A stretch of DNA of 5,104 nucleotides from Hyphomicrobium sp. Lineage in GTDB: Bacteria; Pseudomonadota; Alphaproteobacteria; Rhizobiales; Hyphomicrobiaceae. A program made the translations under genes and the position numbers. Below, one piece after another: positions 1-5,104 of this stretch. Within the stretch, counting starts at the first letter, position 1. The number at the start of each line of letters is the position of its first letter. The stretch is taken from contig JAUVPN010000208.1 in the NCBI GenBank assembly GCA_030598645.1, positions 1-5,104 on the forward strand, read 5' to 3'. The notes below the pieces were generated by a model. The model was given only the letters and a program-made list of their open reading frames with translations. It ran no database searches and was not told where the DNA came from.

Positions 1-202
1 AAACGAGGACGACTTGTTTTCCAGCTCTGATGAGTTGCGCCACGTCGTCCATGAGCGAGGTGAGCCAAATCGACTTAAGCGCACCCGTCTCTTTGTCGGT
101 CAGCAGGGACGAGCCGATCTTGACGACAATGCGCTTAGCCGTTGTCCACTCAGGACGGACGGCGTCGGAGACATCAGGGGTGGTGCGCTTTGATGCGGTC
201 AT
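1..202 (-). CDS. proB: Glutamate 5-kinase, N-terminal part (cut by left window edge)
   Basis: Only the first 67 codons are in the window; the reading frame stays open to base 1. The visible protein has a 24-residue polar lead-in and then RIVVKIGSSLL (residues 24-34), the nucleotide-binding start of the amino-acid kinase fold in which Lys28 and the Gly30-Ser31-Ser32 loop contact ATP phosphate. It continues with a helix (SLMDDVAQLIRAGKQVVLV, 49-67) that normally leads into the SSGA motif just beyond the edge. The family phosphorylates glutamate to gamma-glutamyl phosphate, the first step of proline synthesis, in the cytosol. A place downstream of obg is the usual one in alphaproteobacteria and supports the call over other amino-acid kinases. 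The start is ATG at 202: a TGA lies in frame two codons upstream and no other ATG precedes the conserved core. No clear Shine-Dalgarno sequence precedes it. Confidence 0.9.
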   Translation of the reverse strand, partial: MTASKRTTPDVSDAVRPEWTTAKRIVVKIGSSLLTDKETGALKSIWLTSLMDDVAQLIRAGKQVVLV

Positions 203-321
203 CGGTCAAGGTGTGTGGCAGCACTGCGAGTTAGAGGGGATTAATGTGCTGTTCGGATAGCAGAAAAGGGGTGGGACGGGCAGAGGATAGAAGAGTTTGG
301 TTTGTATCGCCTGCCGGTGGC

Positions 322-1008
322 TTAAATCAGGTCAGTATATGCGGCGTGGGCTTCGCGCACGAACTTGCGACTTAGCTCGGGTGATTTGCGGCCATCTTGG
401 GCCTCGATGCCGGTGTGAACGTCGACGCCTGCGGGCTGAACGGCAGCGATGGCTGAGCGCACATTATCTGCGTTCAGGCCGCCCGCTAAGATGACCGGGA
501 CGGGTGAGAACTCGATAATCCTCCGGCTAACGTCCCAATCGTGGGTCTTGCCGGTAGCTCCGCGCGCTCCGGTGGCCGGATCGAACGTATCGGTAATGAA
601 TGCATCCACAAGCGGGGCGAATTGCGCAAGGTCGTCGCGCAAATCTTTAAAATTGTCGCCCTGTACGATTAGACTTTTTATCACTCGCAACTCCGGTTTG
701 GCGCTACGCAGCCGCTGCAACTCAGCAACGCTCACTTCACCATGCAGCTGAACCATGCTCACACCCAGCTCGCAACAGATGTCGACGATTGCCGAAGCCA
801 TATTCAGATAGGTGATGACAAAGAATGTTGCCCGGTTACCAAGTTCGGCGACGATTGCTGATGCGTCTTTCGCGCTCAGATCCTCCTCATGGTGATCGAG
901 CACAAGCGGAAATCCGAGAAACCCGAACCCCGAGGCAATGAGCATCTTGGCTTCCGCCAAGTCGATGACGCCAGCGACGTGGACGAGCCCCTTTTCTGTT
1001 GCGGTCAT
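322..1008 (-). CDS. TrpF-like (phosphoribosylanthranilate isomerase family) protein lacking the catalytic Cys
   Basis: A 228-aa single-domain protein with the (beta/alpha)8 pattern of phosphoribosylanthranilate isomerase (PRAI). Visible family marks are LGF (31-33), VQLHG (86-90), the FITDT strand (138-142) whose Asp140 matches the PRAI general acid, GATGKTHDW (150-158; GGTGxxFDW in PRAI), the phosphate-binding LAGGLNADNV (174-183), and GVDVHTGIE (194-202; GVDVSSGVE in PRAI). The first strand, normally KICG with the general-base Cys, reads HVAG (10-13), so Lys and Cys are replaced by His and Ala. The usual SPR after strand 2, which binds anthranilate carboxylate, is replaced by an acidic stretch (DHHEEDLS, 38-45). 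The fold and phosphate site are thus kept but the Amadori-rearrangement chemistry probably is not, so I give no trpF symbol. ATG at 1008 is chosen because a GGGA lies 8 nt upstream; a TTG at 1035 has no ribosome-binding site. It lies 54 nt after obg and 119 nt before proB, with no terminator seen on either side, so it is probably co-transcribed. Confidence 0.8.
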   Translation of the reverse strand: MTATEKGLVHVAGVIDLAEAKMLIASGFGFLGFPLVLDHHEEDLSAKDASAIVAELGNRATFFVITYLNMASAIVDICCELGVSMVQLHGEVSVAELQRLRSAKPELRVIKSLIVQGDNFKDLRDDLAQFAPLVDAFITDTFDPATGARGATGKTHDWDVSRRIIEFSPVPVILAGGLNADNVRSAIAAVQPAGVDVHTGIEAQDGRKSPELSRKFVREAHAAYTDLI

Positions 1009-1062
1009 CGGATTGATCCCGTGCTGCCTCGCCAAGGCGGCGGCGCCGATATTGGTACTACT

Positions 1063-2642
<1,580 letters not shown>

Positions 2643-2670
2643 GCTTCGCCCGATTGGCGCCAAAGATACG

Positions 2671-2703
2671 AAAAAGGGGAATGCTATGACATCCCCCTTT
2701 AAA
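2671..2703 (-). terminator. Intrinsic terminator/attenuator after rpmA
   Basis: Read on the minus strand, AAAGGGGGATG and CATTCCCCTTT form an 11-bp stem (one G-U pair) around a 6-nt loop (TCATAG). The 3' arm runs into a five-base T tract (three T in the stem, two after). The plus-strand reading has an A-C mismatch in place of the G-U pair, which supports the minus direction. It begins 31 nt after the rpmA stop and ends 28 nt before the GNAT start. It therefore probably cuts most rplU-rpmA transcripts and lets only part continue into GNAT-obg. The short T tract suggests partial rather than full termination. Confidence 0.75.
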
Positions 2704-2733
2704 CTTCGTTGGGTAATGCTGATCACTTGTGCG

Positions 2734-3006
2734 CTATTCAGCGGCTCCGGTGTCGTCGGAGCGGACTGACACGTACACCCGGCCTTTGCGCTTAGTTTTA
2801 AACTCGACCGCACCCTCGACCACGGCAAAGATCGTATGGTCCGTACCCATACCGACGCCCGAGCCGGGGTGCCACTGGGTGCCACGTTGGCGCACGAGGA
2901 TATTGCCAGGAATGACATGCTGACCACCGAAGCGCTTGACGCCTAGCCGTTTGGAATGCGAGTCGCGGCCATTTTTAGACGAGCCGCCTGCTTTCTTTTG
3001 TGCCAT
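2734..3006 (-). CDS. rpmA: 50S ribosomal protein L27
   Basis: A complete 90-aa L27. The N-terminus [16 protein letters not shown] (1-16) is the conserved tail that reaches the peptidyl-transferase centre and contacts tRNA; residue 3 is Gln where His is common. [20 protein letters not shown] (21-40), [21 protein letters not shown] (positions 41-61) and the Lys/Arg-rich region around [13 protein letters not shown] (69-81) complete the family pattern. The tail SDDTGAAE is acidic and variable. No Firmicute-type N-terminal cleavage extension is present. A good ribosome-binding site (AGAGGA, 8 nt before ATG 3006) lies in the 31-nt gap after rplU, so the two genes form the standard L21-L27 operon. 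An intrinsic terminator follows. Confidence 0.98.
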   Translation of the reverse strand: MAQKKAGGSSKNGRDSHSKRLGVKRFGGQHVIPGNILVRQRGTQWHPGSGVGMGTDHTIFAVVEGAVEFKTKRKGRVYVSVRSDDTGAAE

Positions 3007-3037
3007 GAGTCAGATCCTCTTTCGAGATGGCGGCTCG

Positions 3038-3352
3038 TTAAGCGCCAACGATGTTCCTAATGCGGACTTTGGTGAGGTCCTGGCGGTGGCCGCGCTTGCG
3101 GCGTGAATTCTTGCGGCGTCGCTTCTTGAAGGCGATAACCTTCGGTCCTCGGGTGTGCTCCACCAGTTCAGCAACTACCTTGGCCCCTGAAACAAGTGGT
3201 GTGCCAAACTTTGGCGAGTCCGATCCGCCGATCATGAGCACTTCGGCGAACTCGATCTCGGCGCCAGCGTCGCCTTTGACTTTTTCGATTGTCAGGACGT
3301 CCTCAGGGGCGACACGATACTGTTTGCCGCCCGTCTTGATGACAGCGTACAT
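3038..3352 (-). CDS. rplU: 50S ribosomal protein L21
   Basis: A complete 104-aa L21, a 23S rRNA-binding protein of the large subunit. MYAVIKTGGKQYRVAPEDVL (1-20) is the signature N-terminus, EIEFAEVLMIGG (32-43) the central strand, and KVIAFKKRRRKNSRRKRGHRQ (positions 71-91) the very basic rRNA-binding segment. The length is ordinary for the family; the Ala-rich C-terminal extension of some Hyphomicrobiales L21 proteins is missing. ATG 3352 has AAGGA six bases upstream. It is the first gene after the promoter at 3495-3523, with a leader of about 135 nt. Confidence 0.98.
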   Translation of the reverse strand: MYAVIKTGGKQYRVAPEDVLTIEKVKGDAGAEIEFAEVLMIGGSDSPKFGTPLVSGAKVVAELVEHTRGPKVIAFKKRRRKNSRRKRGHRQDLTKVRIRNIVGA

Positions 3353-3488
3353 GGTCTTTCCTTCACATTATCCGCGCCCTGTGGCGCCGCAGGGGTTCTG
3401 CAGACTTTTGAGGAACGCCAGCAATTAGCGGCGAAGGAAGCCTCGGGCAGCGCATATTGCGCGTCCGGAAGAAGCCCGAACGCGATTG
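3353..3488 (-). promoter_or_regulatory. Structured 5' leader of the rplU operon
   Basis: If transcription starts about 7 nt after the predicted -10 box, the rplU mRNA carries an untranslated leader of about 135 nt. Three hairpins can be drawn on the minus strand: CGTTCGG/CCGGACG with a 7-nt loop (3462-3482, almost at the 5' end), GCGCA-ATA-TGCGC (3450-3462), and CCCTG/CAGGG with an 8-nt loop (3377-3394). The last lies 24-42 nt before the start codon. No long coding frame is evident. A ribosomal-protein autoregulatory leader is possible, but I do not recognise a known family. Confidence 0.4.
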
Positions 3489-3494
3489 GTTCGA

Positions 3495-3523
3495 CTTATC
3501 GGCGAGGCGCGCAGAATTGTCAA
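3495..3523 (-). promoter_or_regulatory. Sigma70-type promoter for rplU-rpmA
   Basis: A perfect -35 box TTGACA (3523 to 3518) is followed after exactly 17 nt by GATAAG (3500 to 3495), 4 of 6 matches to TATAAT. It points toward rplU, and no other promoter of similar quality was seen between it and the gene. The predicted start site is near 3488. Confidence 0.75.
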
Positions 3524-3588
3524 TTGGCCCCGGTTTTTGGGACGTATTTGATTGAAATCACAATCGGTGCGGAGCCAAGTCCAGATAT

Positions 3589-3699
3589 ATGAATAGCAAC
3601 GCGGGAATGCCGCCCTCTGAGCTCTGGTTGGTTGTGCCGAGCTGGGCGTCGTCCCTGATATTTACCACAGCAACTATTTGGCCGCCGGGTCGTCCATAG
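3589..3699 (+). CDS. Candidate small hydrophobic protein or leader peptide (36 aa), unrecognised
   Basis: An ATG-to-TAG frame of 37 codons whose stop lies in the terminator hairpin at 3680-3712, the compact layout of a small transcript. The peptide starts polar (MNSNAGMPPSE) and then has a hydrophobic run of about 20 residues (LWLVVPSWASSLIFTTATIW) before PPGRP, which would suit one membrane span. Third-position G+C is about two thirds. Against it, the nearest Shine-Dalgarno-like GGAG is 14 nt upstream, rather far, and no convincing promoter was found. I recognise no family. It could be chance coding within an sRNA or within the leader of the downstream hydrolase gene. Confidence 0.3.
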   Translation: MNSNAGMPPSELWLVVPSWASSLIFTTATIWPPGRP

Positions 3700-3712
3700 G
3701 CGGCCTTTTTTT
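3680..3712 (+). terminator. Strong intrinsic terminator with no known upstream gene
   Basis: GGCCGCC (3680-3686) and GGCGGCC (3699-3705) form a perfect 7-bp GC stem around a 12-nt loop, followed at once by seven T (3706-3712). On the minus strand the stem is followed by AAATAG, so it works only in the plus direction. The DNA upstream on this strand is antisense to rplU, so the transcript it ends must start in the rplU-hydrolase gap or be antisense. It lies 86 nt before the hydrolase start codon. Confidence 0.8.
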
Positions 3713-3798
3713 GGTGTGACTTTGAATCTCCAATTGGAATCGACGCCGCACATGCACGAATGTCGAGTGGTAGGAAGAGCGGTTTGAAAGGCGCTTAG

Positions 3799-4800
3799 AT
3801 GGTGCAAGTGGCGCAGCGGGCGGGCCTTGGGCAAATCCCGCTGTATGACGTGGGGCCAAACTTTCCTCTAGAAACGCTCAAGTTGGAGGAGGCGCGGGCG
3901 CACGCGCTCATCGATGGCGCGACACGCCATGTGCCGCGCACCGCACTTAAGTCGCTCGATGGAGTTTCGCGCCGCTGGCTTGAAAAACAGGATAGCGCCC
4001 ACCTTGCAGAAATCGACGCGGTGGCAAGGTTGCTGCGCCGCCCTGGCGCCTACTTTCTCTCTGTTAACTATGAGTGGGGCTGCACCTGTCGGGTCACTCC
4101 CGCACCTGACCATAAAAGCGCGCGCCTTATACGCGTGCTTGACTGGCGCACGCCAGGGCTAGGGCGCTACATCATTGCCGCGCGCGTTGCCGGTGCTGCG
4201 GGCCAGTTCGTGACGCTCACTTGGCCGGGCTATACGGGTGTTCTGCAGGCCATGGCACCTGGCCGTTTCGCTGCCGCGCTGAATCAGGCTCCGATGAGCA
4301 AACCGTTGGGGCAGTTTTATCTTGATTGGGCGGTAAACCGGGTGCGTGTTTGGCGTATGGAGCATCTGACTCCAGCGCATCTTTTGCGCGAAGTTTTTCA
4401 AAAGGCCCGGTCGTTTGCCGAAGCCAAAGCCATGCTAATCAGGCGGCCGATATCGACGCCGGGGATCTACTCTCTGGCCGGCACCAAGCCCAGCGAAACC
4501 GTCATCATCGAACGCTCCGAAAGCGAGGCGCGTGTGCATGAAGGTGCCAACGTTACGGCGAACCACTGGCAAGCCGCGGGTTGGCGCGGGCATGCGCGCG
4601 GGAAAAACAATACGGGTCGTGCGCGCCAGATGCATGGCGTCTCAAGCGCCCTAGATGCGGATTTCTCGTGGCTGGCACCACCAATCCTCAACTACAATAC
4701 GCGACTTGTCATGATCGCGGATGCGGGGCGCGGGCGGCTCGTGGCGCAAGGTATTGAGGCGGAGCGCGCGGCGACGGAGCCGCTTGATCTGGTTGCCTAG
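3799..4800 (+). CDS. Acid ceramidase/NAAA-like Ntn-hydrolase (linear amide C-N hydrolase)
   Basis: A 333-aa protein whose layout follows human acid ceramidase and N-acylethanolamine acid amidase. IPLYDVGPNF (13-22) resembles the IPVY start of the NAAA-beta domain, and FLSVNYEWGCTC (86-97) resembles the NxxYE...CTS site, with Cys95 as the likely autocleavage point and nucleophile. RVLDW (112-116) provides the Arg112/Asp115 pair (RNMDF in ceramidase). GYTGVLQAMAPGRFAAALNQ (144-163) matches GYVGMLTGF..G.FSLTLNE and supplies Asn162. A helix with SFAEAKAML (205-213) and TANHW (253-257), with Asn255 as the later catalytic Asn, complete it. Such enzymes hydrolyse amide bonds of fatty-acyl amides; the substrate here is unknown. 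No signal peptide or membrane segment is seen, so the protein is probably cytosolic, unlike its lysosomal relatives. ATG 3799 is directly preceded by an in-frame TAG and has AAGG 7 nt upstream. It is divergent from rplU; no terminator follows it. Confidence 0.8.
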   Translation: MVQVAQRAGLGQIPLYDVGPNFPLETLKLEEARAHALIDGATRHVPRTALKSLDGVSRRWLEKQDSAHLAEIDAVARLLRRPGAYFLSVNYEWGCTCRVTPAPDHKSARLIRVLDWRTPGLGRYIIAARVAGAAGQFVTLTWPGYTGVLQAMAPGRFAAALNQAPMSKPLGQFYLDWAVNRVRVWRMEHLTPAHLLREVFQKARSFAEAKAMLIRRPISTPGIYSLAGTKPSETVIIERSESEARVHEGANVTANHWQAAGWRGHARGKNNTGRARQMHGVSSALDADFSWLAPPILNYNTRLVMIADAGRGRLVAQGIEAERAATEPLDLVA

Positions 4801-5000
4801 CCTGCCGCTACCGTGGCCTGTCAGGGCCCGTCGGCGCAAAAGCTCAAGAAGCCGGACGGTTCACACTTTAACCCGCGTGGTTGTCTGCTGGCTGGCCAGT
4901 GTTTGGTACATCGCCGTGCTTGAATACCCCGCGCTGAAAGTGCGATAGCTAAACCCATAAATGTTCCAGCCGGACGGGTGGAGCCATAACCCGACGGGCA
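4801..5000. other. Intergenic gap after the hydrolase gene
   Basis: No convincing gene or terminator is seen on either strand in these 200 bases. The only notable content is the spaced direct repeat at 4850-4875 and 4968-4993. A plus-strand frame ending at 4948 encodes a hydrophobic stretch (VVVCWLASVWYIAVL) but has no start codon with a ribosome-binding site. Confidence 0.5.
4850..4993 (+). repeat. Spaced direct repeat pair, AGCCGGACGG-N9-TAACCCG
   Basis: Copies lie at 4850-4875 and 4968-4993, 118 bp apart. Both keep the 10-base and 7-base blocks with exactly 9 differing bases between them. Each copy also carries an inverted repeat across the spacer: GGTT-N8-AACC in the first, CGGGT-N9-ACCCG in the second. 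They lie in the non-coding gap after the hydrolase gene, the second just before a predicted start codon. A paired operator is possible; so is a remnant of a small duplication. Confidence 0.45.
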
Positions 5001-5104
5001 GTGCGCATTATCTGGGTTCTAACCGGGCTATGTCTTGCCTTGGGTGCGATCGCCAGCGTGATCATTCTGGTTGGAGACCCCAATCAGCCCTGGCAGAATA
5101 ACTT
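5001..5104 (+). CDS. Start of a probable membrane-anchored protein (cut by right edge)
   Basis: The frame is open from 4953 to the window end. From GTG 5001 it reads a short basic start, then a hydrophobic segment of about 20 residues (IIWVLTGLCLALGAIASVII) and then LVGDPNQPWQNN, the pattern of an N-terminal signal anchor or uncleaved membrane helix with the rest outside the cytosol. GTG 5001 is the only ordinary start codon in frame ahead of the helix. Its ribosome-binding site is poor (GGG too close, GGTGGAG too far), so the start is uncertain. Too little is present to name a family. Confidence 0.4.
   Translation, partial: MRIIWVLTGLCLALGAIASVIILVGDPNQPWQNN

Noticed and set aside
30..260. 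Plus-strand 76-aa frame over the proB start
   Set aside because: It is antisense to the clear proB kinase motif and shows no family features.
1009..1035. TTG start at 1035 for the TrpF-like gene
   Set aside because: No ribosome-binding site precedes it. ATG 1008 has a GGGA at suitable spacing and lies just before the first beta strand.
2643..2927. N-terminal extension of the acetyltransferase frame back into rpmA (275 aa in all)
   Set aside because: The added part overlaps rpmA in another frame and crosses the terminator hairpin. The GNAT homology begins only near residue 9 of the shorter form.
3488..3495. GGTTCGAC resembling a tRNA T-loop
   Set aside because: The flanking bases do not form the 5-bp T stem and no acceptor or anticodon arm is present. 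The site also overlaps the rplU promoter.
3722..3762. Possible promoter for the hydrolase gene (TTGAAT or TTGGAA as -35)
   Set aside because: At 17-18 nt spacing the -10 positions read GCCGCA-like or CGAATG, too far from TATAAT to support a call.
3520..3834. Minus-strand 104-aa frame across the divergent intergenic region
   Set aside because: It spans the rplU -35 box and the plus-strand terminator and enters the hydrolase gene. Its composition (Arg/His/Pro rich, no pattern) looks like chance.
4721..4948. Plus-strand 75-aa frame overlapping the end of the hydrolase gene, with a hydrophobic tail
   Set aside because: The first third is a shadow of the hydrolase gene. No start codon with a ribosome-binding site lies ahead of the hydrophobic stretch.

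Overview
The window looks like chromosomal housekeeping DNA from an alphaproteobacterium, probably Hyphomicrobiales-like. This rests on the rplU-rpmA-GNAT-obg-proB gene order, the L21 C-terminus (RRRKNSRRKRGHRQ) and the alphaproteobacterial style of the Obg sequence. I could not run a search, so the lineage below class level is a guess.

Minus strand, read right to left (about 3523 to 1): a sigma70-type promoter (TTGACA-N17-GATAAG), a structured leader of about 135 nt, rplU (ribosomal protein L21), rpmA (L27), an intrinsic terminator or attenuator, a RimJ/RimL-like GNAT acetyltransferase, obg (ribosome-assembly GTPase), a TrpF-like TIM-barrel protein that lacks the catalytic cysteine of phosphoribosylanthranilate isomerase, and the first 67 codons of proB (glutamate 5-kinase), which runs off the left edge. 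GNAT and obg overlap by ATGA, so they are probably translationally coupled. The first part of the operon serves the large ribosomal subunit and its maturation; proB starts proline synthesis. The TrpF-like gene between obg and proB is the unusual member.

The divergent intergenic region (3353-3798) holds the rplU promoter and leader. On the plus strand it also holds a 36-codon hydrophobic ORF that ends inside a strong intrinsic terminator with no known gene in front of it, a candidate small-protein gene, sRNA or leader attenuator.

Plus strand, right part: a 333-aa Ntn-hydrolase of the acid ceramidase/NAAA family (3799-4800) with a recognisable Cys/Arg/Asp/Asn active site and no signal peptide. 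It is followed by about 200 bp of apparently non-coding DNA with a spaced direct repeat, and then by the start of a probable membrane-anchored protein cut by the right edge. No mobile element, CRISPR array, tRNA or rRNA was found.
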